Shown: positions 1 through 7,426 of the stretch, one piece after another | How the letters are laid out: each line of letters starts with the position of its first letter | Numbering within the stretch: position 1 is the first letter of the stretch | DNA from: Gemmatimonadota bacterium | GTDB lineage: Bacteria; Gemmatimonadota; Gemmatimonadetes; Longimicrobiales; Gaopeijiaceae | Direction: 5' to 3' | Length of the DNA stretch: 32,090 bases | NCBI GenBank assembly: GCA_022563405.1 | Contig: JADFNK010000028.1 | Coordinates: forward strand, 1 to 32,090 | Translations under genes and position numbers: made by a program | The notes under the pieces: model-generated | Seen by the model: the letters and a program-made list of their open reading frames with translations, nothing else | Told to the model about the DNA's origin: nothing | Databases searched by the model: none

Positions 1-299
1 AGGAGTACAGTGGGCCGCGTTGCGGATGCCACGGCCCCAGCTCCTAGGCGGAGCGACGACGCCATAGCATTCGCTACGGCTAGGAGCTCCAACAACGGAG
101 ATGGGGTCGTGCCACCGCAACCCTTCAACTTGTAAGATCATTCCCCTCATGTTCGTGGGCACACGGCGGTTGTGCGGTTGATCCCGCGTCTCTCCTCCTC
201 GCGACCACGGCTTCGCCGCGGTGCCCGCTTTGCTACGCCTCGTCGTCGGTCCTTGTCTGAACGCGCACAAGCGCCATGTGCGCGACCCGCTGTACTCCT
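1..299. other. Structured inverted-repeat element, possible ncRNA or MITE-like unit
   Basis: No convincing gene is seen here. Bases 1-19 and 281-299 form an inverted repeat matching at 17 of 19 positions. Inside, 19-38 pairs with 103-121 (one bulged base, one mismatch, one G.U), 39-47 pairs perfectly with 80-88, and 62-68 pairs with 73-79 around a four-base loop. Other hairpins are 262-268/278-284 and an 8-base-pair stem near 203-221. The left repeat starts at the first base of the window, so the outer helix may extend further. The element lies 14 bases beyond the bL32 stop. Wobble pairs do not settle the strand: three sites favour a minus-strand RNA and two a plus-strand RNA. I find no RNase P, tmRNA or SRP RNA signature. 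A structured RNA, a miniature transposable element, or a foldback at a contig end are all possible. Confidence 0.4.
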
Positions 300-313
300 T
301 CAACAGCCTTCCG

Positions 314-496
314 TTAGTCCGAGCCCGGGTCCAGCACCTGCTCACCACCGTAGTACCCACAGCTCGGGCACACTCGATGTGGAATCTTGGGATCCCCACA
401 GCGAGAGCAGGCATTCGTCACCACCGGCTCAGCTTTGTAATGAGTGCGACGCTTACGCTTGCGCTGCTTTGAAGTTCTCTTTTTCGGGACAGCCAT
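314..496 (-). CDS. rpmF: Large ribosomal subunit protein bL32
   Basis: This 60-residue protein matches bL32 in length and layout. A very basic N-terminus (MAVPKKRTSK followed by Lys/Arg clusters) is followed by a zinc-ribbon arrangement of Cys30-x2-Cys33 and Cys43-x2-Cys46, with HRVCPSCGYYGG near the end. bL32 is a component of the 50S subunit near the peptidyl transferase region, and the four-Cys form binds zinc. The gene follows the YceD-type gene after a 9-base gap, with an AAGG ribosome-binding sequence 4 bases before the ATG. The YceD-rpmF pairing is a widespread bacterial arrangement, often continued by plsX. No plsX is visible, because the structured element at 1-299 follows instead. 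Confidence 0.97.
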   Translation of the reverse strand: MAVPKKRTSKQRKRKRRTHYKAEPVVTNACSRCGDPKIPHRVCPSCGYYGGEQVLDPGSD

Positions 497-505
497 CGGC
501 CTTAC

Positions 506-1015
506 TCACTTGTTCTCTAGTGCTCTGAGGGCATCCCACCGTGGGTCCATGCCTCCCGGCGAACACATACATTCGGTCTCGTTCAGATTCTCACCGCAGC
601 CGGCGCACAGACCTCGACAACCGACCCTGCATTCGGCAAAAGCGGGTATCGCGAGGATCACCTCGTCACGAACGTACGGTTCGAGGTCGATCTCTCGGAC
701 GCCCATTTCGAGACGGTACGTCTCAGTATCGTCCTCCTCCAACAAATCCGACGGTGCGAAAAGAAGCGTGATATCAACATCGACCTGCCGCTCCACGCGA
801 TCCAGGCACCGACGGCAATCCTGGCTCACTGTGCCGACCACACCACCCCTCACGACCAACTCACCGGACCCCGCCCACGTGGCGTTCAAGACGACGACGA
901 AAGGCTCCTCATACACGAAGGGGAGCCCCTCAAGGAGGTCGTCGTCCACCTCGACCCGCCCTTCGACTCGCAGCGTTTGTCGTCGCTCCAAGTCGAACAA
1001 ATCGAGTTTGAGCAT
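506..1015 (-). CDS. YceD/DUF177 family protein (large-subunit assembly-associated)
   Basis: This protein of 169 residues has the hallmarks of the YceD/DUF177 family. These are a central Cys-x2-Cys-Leu motif (Cys67, Cys70), an acidic stretch, and a C-terminal Cys-rich block reading CRVGCRGLCAGCGENLN (Cys129, 133, 137, 140), then Cys149 and Cys151. The family is linked to 23S rRNA and large-subunit accumulation, and the Cys motifs suggest metal binding. I chose the ATG at 1013-1015 because homologues begin near the MLKLDLFDL segment. A start nine codons upstream would run through the probable -10 element. The gene is directly followed by rpmF, the usual genomic partner of this family. Confidence 0.85.
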   Translation of the reverse strand: MLKLDLFDLERRQTLRVEGRVEVDDDLLEGLPFVYEEPFVVVLNATWAGSGELVVRGGVVGTVSQDCRRCLDRVERQVDVDITLLFAPSDLLEEDDTETYRLEMGVREIDLEPYVRDEVILAIPAFAECRVGCRGLCAGCGENLNETECMCSPGGMDPRWDALRALENK

Positions 1016-1023
1016 GGTCGGAA

Positions 1024-1052
1024 AAACTATCCCAAGCCCCAAGGGGAGTCAA
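1024..1052 (-). promoter_or_regulatory. Candidate sigma70-type promoter for the YceD-rpmF unit
   Basis: On the minus strand TTGACT (1052-1047) and TAGTTT (1029-1024) are separated by 17 bases. The -35 matches consensus at five of six positions, while the -10 matches at only three. The -10 ends 8 bases before the ATG at 1015, so transcription would begin at or very near the start codon, giving a leaderless or nearly leaderless mRNA. The spacer contains a perfect 10-base palindrome, CCCCAAGGGG, at 1037-1046. It is the only plausible promoter between ndk and the YceD-type gene. Confidence 0.4.
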
Positions 1053-1082
1053 CGCGCGGGAGACCGGCCTAAGCCGAGTCTT

Positions 1083-1502
1083 TCAGAGGTCCAGCCGTTC
1101 ATGCCCAGAAAAGAAAAAAGCGATTTCGGCCGCGGCGTTTTCGTCGGAATCAGAAGCATGAATCGCGTTGCGCTCCTTCGATTCCGCGAACAGCCTGCGA
1201 ACCGTCCCCTCATCCGCTTCAACCGGATCGGTCGCCCCGATTACCGTACGAAGCTTCTTAACCGCATCTTCGGCCTCCAACACCATCGGGATGACGGCAC
1301 CCGAAGTCATGAAGCTCACCAAGGAGTCGAAGAACGGGCGCTCCTTGTGGACGAAGTAGAACGCACCCGCCTGGACCGTGTTCATCCTGATCATCCGTAA
1401 AGCTTCGACCGTGAAGCCGGAAGCTTCGAGGTGGGCCAGAATATTTCCCGCTTTACCAGACTGCACCGCATCCGGTTTTATGATTCCGAGCGTAAGGCTC
1501 AT
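1083..1502 (-). CDS. ndk: Nucleoside diphosphate kinase
   Basis: A 139-residue protein of normal family length that transfers the gamma phosphate of an NTP to an NDP through a phospho-histidine intermediate, balancing cytosolic nucleotide pools. The N-terminal TLGIIKPDAV motif is present, and the active-site segment RNAIHASDS places the catalytic His at residue 115. The loop before it reads GTVRRLFAES, where many homologues have GTIRGDF or GTIRAKF, so this is a modest variant. The ATG at 1500-1502 lies 5 bases beyond the stop of the CBS gene, and the GAGG ribosome-binding sequence overlaps the end of that gene. This indicates translation from the same mRNA. The next gene starts 67 bases downstream behind its own candidate promoter, so ndk is probably last in the long block. 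Confidence 0.97.
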   Translation of the reverse strand: MSLTLGIIKPDAVQSGKAGNILAHLEASGFTVEALRMIRMNTVQAGAFYFVHKERPFFDSLVSFMTSGAVIPMVLEAEDAVKKLRTVIGATDPVEADEGTVRRLFAESKERNAIHASDSDENAAAEIAFFFSGHERLDL

Positions 1503-1507
1503 TAACT

Positions 1508-2479
1508 CTATTCCTCTTGTTTTGACGATGTACCTGAGTCTTTCTGCTTGAACGACGCACCCGAGAAAAGCCAACGAAGTACTTCCCCACGTGTGAGGAA
1601 ACCGACCATCTCCCCGTCTCGGATTACCGGGAGCTGTTCGACGTCCCTGTTGACCATAATCGACGCTGCCTCGATGAGGCTCTGATCTTCCGAAACACAC
1701 ATCACGGTGCGAGTCATGACTTCCCTCGCCGTCCTTTCTTCCAGGGCGTCCGCATGACCGCCGCCACTCTCTGCGCGGGCCTGCGAGACGAGCTCGTCCA
1801 TTGCGTTCCCGGTGGTGATGACACCGAGGAACTCGTAATCCTCGCCTACCACCGGCACTGCTTGTAGCTCCCTTCTGACCATGAGATCCACTACCTCGGA
1901 GTATGGCGTGTCCGGATATACCCGGTACTGGATAGGCTCGACCATGTCCTCTACGAGAAGACTCCGATGTGGATCGAGGTCCATGAACGCCCCTATCCTC
2001 ATGAGGTCGGTGCTGGACCGGGCGTTCAAGATCGGTGCAACCCTCTCTTCTTCCTGAAAAAAGCGCTTCAGGGTGGGGAGCATCTGATCTCGAAAGGCAG
2101 CCAATCGACGGGGGGTCATCAGCACCAGGAGCGCTTCCGGGCCGGGCGCGTCCTGGGGGGCACCGCCGGTGCCCGTTTCAGCGCCACCTACGACCGAAAC
2201 AACGTCGATTTCGTCTACCGTAAACCCGACGGGTGAAACGCCGATGACCGCACAGACGTCCTCGACGGCATCGGACTCCGCGAGGGCTACGACAACACGT
2301 TCGTGTACGTGGCAGATCTCTCCAGATGTTCCCCTGACCAGATCTGAGGCGAGATTCTCCGCGACCTCGTCCGAGACCCCGGAAACGGCTCGGAACGAAC
2401 TGGTCAGAGCCCGCTCGAGATCTGGGGCGTCGAGGGGAACGAGAATCGCCCCACGCCGGAGCATTTCAGAGACCTTCAT
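1508..2479 (-). CDS. Degenerate PTS EIIA-like domain fused to two CBS domains
   Basis: A soluble 323-residue protein. The C-terminal half (about 180-310) holds two CBS motifs: a first around DTPYSEVVDLMVRRELQAVP and a second around MTRTVMCVSEDQSLIEAA, each ending in the typical V-P-V/L-P-V-I strand. CBS pairs usually sense adenine nucleotides. The N-terminal ~165 residues resemble the type-2 PTS EIIA (fructose/PtsN) fold. They run from an early helix through a segment containing His57 and His59, then LLVLMTPRRLAAFRDQMLPTL and a terminal helix. The usual Gly-Ile-Pro-His active-site loop is shortened and altered, so phosphotransfer is uncertain. A strong GGAGG ribosome-binding sequence precedes the ATG, 27 bases after sucD. 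A role as an energy-status sensor for the neighbouring genes is inference only. Confidence 0.75.
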   Translation of the reverse strand: MKVSEMLRRGAILVPLDAPDLERALTSSFRAVSGVSDEVAENLASDLVRGTSGEICHVHERVVVALAESDAVEDVCAVIGVSPVGFTVDEIDVVSVVGGAETGTGGAPQDAPGPEALLVLMTPRRLAAFRDQMLPTLKRFFQEEERVAPILNARSSTDLMRIGAFMDLDPHRSLLVEDMVEPIQYRVYPDTPYSEVVDLMVRRELQAVPVVGEDYEFLGVITTGNAMDELVSQARAESGGGHADALEERTAREVMTRTVMCVSEDQSLIEAASIMVNRDVEQLPVIRDGEMVGFLTRGEVLRWLFSGASFKQKDSGTSSKQEE

Positions 2480-2506
2480 TCGTCCTCCGTCGAGGATGCG
2501 AGAAAC

Positions 2507-3394
2507 TCAAGCAGAAAGCGCGCTCTGGATGAGTCCCACGATATCGACGGGGCGTTTGGCTACCGCGATGCCGCTTTCCTCAAAGGCCTTCATCTTTTCC
2601 TCCGCGGTCCCTGAGGAACCACTGATGATCGCACCGGCATGACCCATGCGGCGGCCCGGGGGAGCGGTCTGGCCGGCGATGAATCCTACGACCGGAATAT
2701 CCAGGTTCTCCTGCACCCACTGGGCAGCCTCCTGTTCGTCGGTGCCCCCGATCTCTCCGATCATCACGATCGCTTCGGTATCGCCGTCATCAGCAAACGC
2801 TTCGAGCACATCGACGAAATTCGTCCCGATGAGGGTATCACCGCCGATGCCTACACAGGTCGTCTGTCCGACCCCGGCGTTGGTAAGATGGACCACTGCC
2901 TCGTAGGTCAGCGTCCCCGAGCGAGAAATAACCCCCACGGGTCCGGGTGTTACGATGTTGCCCGGGATAATACCGACCTTCGCCTTTCCTGGAGAGATGA
3001 CACCAGGACAATTCGGCCCCAGGACCCGCGCGCCATGATCGCGTGCGAAGGCGTGTGCCCGAGCCATATCCTGCACCGGAATTCCCTCGGTGATTGCCAC
3101 AACCAACGAAATCTCGGCATCCACGGCTTCCTCGATGGCACTCGCAGCAAACGCCGGCGGCACGTACACCACCGAAGTGTTTGCACCGGTCTCAGCCACC
3201 GCCTCGTCCACCGAGTTGAAGATCGGCACGCCCGCACCGTCTGGACCCTCGAACGTCTGCCCGCCCTTCCCCGGTGTGACACCCGCAACCACGGCCGTCC
3301 CGTACTCCATCATCTGAAGCGTGTGGAAGGATCCATCTCGCCCGGTAATCCCTTGGACCACCAGCCTGGTGTCGTCCCCGACTAGAATCGCCAT
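2507..3394 (-). CDS. sucD: Succinyl-CoA synthetase (ADP-forming) alpha subunit
   Basis: This 295-residue protein is the CoA-binding, phospho-histidine subunit of succinyl-CoA synthetase. With SucC it interconverts succinyl-CoA and succinate with substrate-level phosphorylation in the TCA cycle. Visible motifs are the CoA-binding [10 protein letters not shown] near residue 15, GPNCPG around 127, [10 protein letters not shown] around 157, [12 protein letters not shown] around 213 and the active-site segment [10 protein letters not shown] with His252. The ATG directly follows the TAG of sucC with no intervening base, so coupled translation is expected and would favour equal amounts of the subunits. 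Length and motif order are normal. Confidence 0.97.
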   Translation of the reverse strand: MAILVGDDTRLVVQGITGRDGSFHTLQMMEYGTAVVAGVTPGKGGQTFEGPDGAGVPIFNSVDEAVAETGANTSVVYVPPAFAASAIEEAVDAEISLVVAITEGIPVQDMARAHAFARDHGARVLGPNCPGVISPGKAKVGIIPGNIVTPGPVGVISRSGTLTYEAVVHLTNAGVGQTTCVGIGGDTLIGTNFVDVLEAFADDGDTEAIVMIGEIGGTDEQEAAQWVQENLDIPVVGFIAGQTAPPGRRMGHAGAIISGSSGTAEEKMKAFEESGIAVAKRPVDIVGLIQSALSA

Positions 3395-4531
3395 CTAGCC
3401 GGCCTTCGCCATCTCAACGCCCCGCTCAACCACGTCGTCCATCGAGGAGAACGCCGAGAATCCGGCTTCGGCAAGAATCGCGAGCCCTTCCTTGTCGTTG
3501 GTCCCGGTGAGGCGAATCACGATCGGAGGCTCGATATCGATGCGTGTCGTCGCCTCGACGATACCCCGAGCAACATCGTCGCAGCGGGTAATCCCCCCGA
3601 AAATGTTGATGAGGATGACCTTCACGTTCGAATCCGAGGTGATAATCTCCAGCGCGGAGATGACCTTTTCGGGGTCGGAGGAACCTCCAATATCGAGAAA
3701 GTTGGCCGGCTCTCCGCCGTAATACTTCACGAGATCCATGGTGGCCATGGCCAACCCGGCGCCGTTGACGCAGCAGCCCACGTTCCCGTCCAGCTTCACG
3801 TAGCTGAGGTTGGCTTCCCGAGCTTTGGTCTCGGCGGCCGGTTCTGCTGACAGATCTCTGTATTCGAGGAGCGCGGGATGCCTGAACAATTCGCTGTCGT
3901 CGAGACTCATCTTGGCGTCGATCGCCTTTACCTCGCCCGCAACAGTCACGATGAGAGGATTGATTTCGATCATCGACGCACCGCTCGACGTGAACGCTGC
4001 GTACAGTTGGTGGATGATCTTGGCCGCCTGCTTGACCAAAGCCGGGTCCTCGTAGAGCGAGTTGGCCAAGCCGTACGCCTGATGACGCATCAGGCCGTAA
4101 CGGGGATCGACCGTGAGCCTGTGTATGGCATCCGGATCGGAGTGTGCGACTTCCTCGATGTCGATCCCGCCTTCAGCCGACACGATGAAAGTGGCGGCCT
4201 GAGCCTTTCGATCGATGAGGACACCCACGTAGGCTTCCGTATCGATGTCTTCCGCCGGCGTCACGAGCACTTTCCCCACCGTAAAACCCGAAATGGTCAT
4301 CCCCAGAATGTTCTCGGCATGCTCACGGACCTCGGACGTGGTGGCGGCCAGCTTCACACCACCCGCCTTACCGCGTCCTCCAGAATGAACTTGGGCCTTC
4401 ACGACCACGGTCCCCCCATACGCCTCTGCGATGGCCACCGCTTCGTCGGGCGTGGTGGCGATCTCGCCAGGGGGCACCGGGATGCCTGACGCGCGCAGAA
4501 TTTCTTTGGCCTGATACTCGTGGATATCCAT
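3395..4531 (-). CDS. sucC: Succinyl-CoA synthetase (ADP-forming) beta subunit
   Basis: This 378-residue protein has an N-terminal ATP-grasp domain and a C-terminal ligase domain. It begins MDIHEYQAKEIL, as family members do. Other landmarks are VVKAQVHSGGRGKAGG near residue 45 (nucleotide loop), EINPL (metal site), LDGNVGCCVNGAGLAMATMD, NIFGGITRCDDVA and RLTGTNDKEG. The start at 4529-4531 was preferred over an in-frame codon 23 codons upstream because homology begins exactly there. A modest AAGG-type ribosome-binding sequence precedes it. The 134 bases upstream separate it from the UPF0182 gene, so a separate promoter is possible, although I could not identify a convincing one. Confidence 0.97.
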   Translation of the reverse strand: MDIHEYQAKEILRASGIPVPPGEIATTPDEAVAIAEAYGGTVVVKAQVHSGGRGKAGGVKLAATTSEVREHAENILGMTISGFTVGKVLVTPAEDIDTEAYVGVLIDRKAQAATFIVSAEGGIDIEEVAHSDPDAIHRLTVDPRYGLMRHQAYGLANSLYEDPALVKQAAKIIHQLYAAFTSSGASMIEINPLIVTVAGEVKAIDAKMSLDDSELFRHPALLEYRDLSAEPAAETKAREANLSYVKLDGNVGCCVNGAGLAMATMDLVKYYGGEPANFLDIGGSSDPEKVISALEIITSDSNVKVILINIFGGITRCDDVARGIVEATTRIDIEPPIVIRLTGTNDKEGLAILAEAGFSAFSSMDDVVERGVEMAKAG

Positions 4532-4665
4532 GCGAGCCTTAGGAGGGTGACCGGAAAGGTGCCAGAGGGTTATTGAGCAACGCCGCCGCCGACTCCACAC
4601 ACCACTGGGTAGCAGAGTCCGGAGAAACTACCAACCCTCGAGAGGTGGATCAAGGCAGCGCGCTG

Positions 4666-7425
4666 CTAGTTCGTGGGACCCGCGGAGAGTCCCTCGAGGA
4701 GGGCCCGGAGTTGGTCGAGCGCCTCCCCGAATCCCTGAAAATCACCCACGCGTAAGGCGGCATCGGCCGCCTCGAGCAGCGCCAGAGCCTCGGCGGGCCA
4801 CTGGCTGGTGTCCAGGGAGGGAAGATCCGACGGGCCGTCGGCGAAGATCAACGTAGAGGCAGACGCGTCGGCCATCCGGGCCAACGCCTGGATCGATTCC
4901 TGAAGCGTCTCCTCCATCGCGACCCGGTACCCGTCGCTCACGACGAAACGCCGCAATTCAGGGATCGCGTCCTCCTCGGCCGCGAGGAACACGGGCTCCA
5001 TGTAGAGAAGTGTTCGGCCGACCGGCACCAGATGCAGGTGCCCGGTCCACACCTGGCTCCCGCCCGTTCTCCACAGCGAGAACTGCTGCGAGATCACCGG
5101 ATCCTGCTCGATCAACGCTTCCACCTGACGTGGCCCCGGTACCTGATCCTCGACGCGAACGTCGAACAGAATGAGTTCACCGTATCGGTCGGGATCGCTC
5201 GAGGCGGTCAGGATGGCCGTCAGATTTTGCCGTCCACGTGGCACGAACACGGAGGTGAGCAGAAATTGTTTCTCCTCCTCTCCCGGTAACCGATACAATG
5301 CGTACTCCGGCCGATAGGGTACGGGCGTCGTACCCTGAGCCAGCTCCTGGGGCCGGTCCCAGACATCCTGCTGGCCATGGAAGAGTCGAGCCGTCTCCTG
5401 GTGATACTGAAAGAGGACCCGGGCCTGGAGGCTCAGCAAGGTGCGGGGATAACGGATGTGGTCGCGTAGCCCCTCCGGCATGTCGCTCAAGGGCTGGAAC
5501 AGCGAGGGGAAGCCCCGGGCGTAGGCCTCGAGCAACGGATCCGCGTTGTCGACAATGTAGAAATTGACCTCGCCCGTGACTCCGTCTACCGTGATCTTCA
5601 CGCTGTTTCGGACGTACCGAACGGACCTTCCCGCCTCGAGATCGTGCAGGGTCGAAAGGGGGAAAGAACTCGTCCATGTGAATCCCTCTAGCATCCAGAC
5701 GATCCGTTCTTCGTGGATGATCGGGTAGGGTGCCTCGGGGAACCGGAGCATCTGTCCGGAAATTTGTGTCACGCGCCCCACAACATCCCTTCGGAACACG
5801 AACCTGCTGGTCCGGTTCACCTCCTCAGCGATGAGCAGATCCCAAGACCGGAAGCGCAAAGCAAGGGCGAGCCTCCTCAAGCGTGAATCGAGTTGTATAC
5901 CCGCTGGGAAGTCGATCCCGGGCTGCCCACTCCCATCCACACCCGCCGCATCCCCCGTAGCCGCTGGATTGACCACAGCGTATTCCTGGGGGCGTATTCC
6001 TATGTAGACGTTCGGACGGGTCAACCTGACGCCTTGTGGCGCGGCGTCGCTCGCCGAAAACTCCGGGGGAATCCCAGACACGAACATCGAGGGACGCCCT
6101 TCCGGTGTGCGGGCCGTAGCCTCGCTGACGACCGCTCCCATCCCCCGGATGTACTCGTCCCGGAGGTGTAGGTTCTGCCAGCCCTGATCCTGGATCCCCC
6201 TTGGAAGAACCTCCCGTACGGCCACCGTTACCGGGACCAACCCATCCGGACCCTCGTAGCGGTCCACCGTCACACCCGAAAATTCGTAATACGGGAAGCG
6301 GGCCTCCAGCTGCCGGTAGGTCGTCAAAAGTGCCTGTGAGCTCCAGACCGGAAGACCCTGGAACTGATCTGCCGCCGCCAGCCAGTCGACGTTGGTGGTC
6401 CGCTCGTAGTCGAACTCACGCCGCTCCAAACTCGTCAGGTCGAAACCCATCCGAGTGAACCGCATGTTCTCCAGGATGTACTCCGATTCCCGTTGCAGTT
6501 CGTTGGGCTCTACCCCGAAGCGCTGAACGAAGGACGGATACACCTGCCCCACGGCCAGCCCACCTACGATCAGAACTCCGGACGCAACGAGGAGGGGCAA
6601 TGGCCGATTCTTGAACCCGCTCCACAGAGCAGCGACGGACACAGCAAGGGCCAGCACGGTGAGGACGTTATACGCGAACATACGCGCTCCGGCGTCGGCA
6701 AATCCGAAGATTCCCTGTACGCCGGAGGACCCGTTGAGTAGAAGCACGTAACGGGACAACCAGAATTGCCCGGCCAACATGACGAAGAACACGGCGATGA
6801 TGACCCCCAGGTGCTTCCGGGGGCGATCCTCGACTACCAATCCCCCCGGCCCCCACTGGAGCGCCCCGGTGCCGGCATACCCCGCTGCGGCAAGCGTGAG
6901 GACGAGGAAGGAAATAACGAGCCCGGAGAACACCACGGCTCTCAGAAGGGGCAACAAGATGACAAAAAATGTCAGATCCCGACCCAAGAAAGGATCCGTC
7001 ACCCCCCATTCCGGCGCGTTGAGAAGATAGAGGAAGTTGAGGCCCACGGACCCGGGGATGGCGGCGCCAAACCAAGCTCCCCCCAGCACAGAAAATATCC
7101 CGATGCCCCAAACCACATAGTTCTCGGGGATTTGCTCCGAGATCACGAGATCGCCCACCCGTCGTTTGATCCGGATTCCACCGAGGGCACGGGCGATGAC
7201 TCGCAGGTTGAAGAAAAACGCCGCACCCACCAGCACGCCCCCTACCAAGCGCGTGCCCCACTCCCAGAGAACCCGAGTCCAAAAGACCGAGGAATACCCC
7301 AGGGAATCGAACCAAAGAATTTCTATATAGACGTTCGCGGCGATCCGCACGATCAGCGAAATCGTCAGCAACACGACGCCCAACACGATCAGGAGACGGC
7401 CACCTCTGAGTTTTGGGAAATCCAG
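4666..7425 (-). CDS. UPF0182 family membrane protein (7 N-terminal membrane segments)
   Basis: A protein of about 919 residues if it begins at the proposed CTG. The first ~300 residues contain seven hydrophobic segments; the first is in RLLIVLGVVLLTISLIV and the last in LLVASGVLIVGGLAVGQVY. A long, mostly polar domain follows, with conserved-looking stretches such as LRDEYIRGMGAVVSEATA, VFRRDVVGRVTQI and YPRTLLSLQARVLFQYH. This layout and length match UPF0182/COG1615, whose biochemical function is unknown. The downstream part is probably extracytoplasmic. Start choice: GGAGGT sits 5 bases before CTG at 7425-7423, and that CTG lies one base after the mutase stop. ATG codons further upstream would overlap the mutase gene, and the later in-frame GTG/TTG codons fall inside the first membrane segment. 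Confidence 0.85.
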   Translation of the reverse strand: MDFPKLRGGRLLIVLGVVLLTISLIVRIAANVYIEILWFDSLGYSSVFWTRVLWEWGTRLVGGVLVGAAFFFNLRVIARALGGIRIKRRVGDLVISEQIPENYVVWGIGIFSVLGGAWFGAAIPGSVGLNFLYLLNAPEWGVTDPFLGRDLTFFVILLPLLRAVVFSGLVISFLVLTLAAAGYAGTGALQWGPGGLVVEDRPRKHLGVIIAVFFVMLAGQFWLSRYVLLLNGSSGVQGIFGFADAGARMFAYNVLTVLALAVSVAALWSGFKNRPLPLLVASGVLIVGGLAVGQVYPSFVQRFGVEPNELQRESEYILENMRFTRMGFDLTSLERREFDYERTTNVDWLAAADQFQGLPVWSSQALLTTYRQLEARFPYYEFSGVTVDRYEGPDGLVPVTVAVREVLPRGIQDQGWQNLHLRDEYIRGMGAVVSEATARTPEGRPSMFVSGIPPEFSASDAAPQGVRLTRPNVYIGIRPQEYAVVNPAATGDAAGVDGSGQPGIDFPAGIQLDSRLRRLALALRFRSWDLLIAEEVNRTSRFVFRRDVVGRVTQISGQMLRFPEAPYPIIHEERIVWMLEGFTWTSSFPLSTLHDLEAGRSVRYVRNSVKITVDGVTGEVNFYIVDNADPLLEAYARGFPSLFQPLSDMPEGLRDHIRYPRTLLSLQARVLFQYHQETARLFHGQQDVWDRPQELAQGTTPVPYRPEYALYRLPGEEEKQFLLTSVFVPRGRQNLTAILTASSDPDRYGELILFDVRVEDQVPGPRQVEALIEQDPVISQQFSLWRTGGSQVWTGHLHLVPVGRTLLYMEPVFLAAEEDAIPELRRFVVSDGYRVAMEETLQESIQALARMADASASTLIFADGPSDLPSLDTSQWPAEALALLEAADAALRVGDFQGFGEALDQLRALLEGLSAGPTN

Positions 7426-7426
7426 G

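Noticed and set aside
1..150. Open minus-strand frame of 50 codons reaching the window edge, starting at 150.
   Set aside because: It overlaps the nested hairpins, has no plsX-like sequence (no MRIAVDAMGG-type start) and no clear ribosome-binding sequence.
4532..4665. Possible promoter or terminator in the 134-base gap before sucC.
   Set aside because: A small CAGCGCGCTG palindrome follows the UPF0182 stop, but I see no T-run and no recognisable -35/-10 pair.
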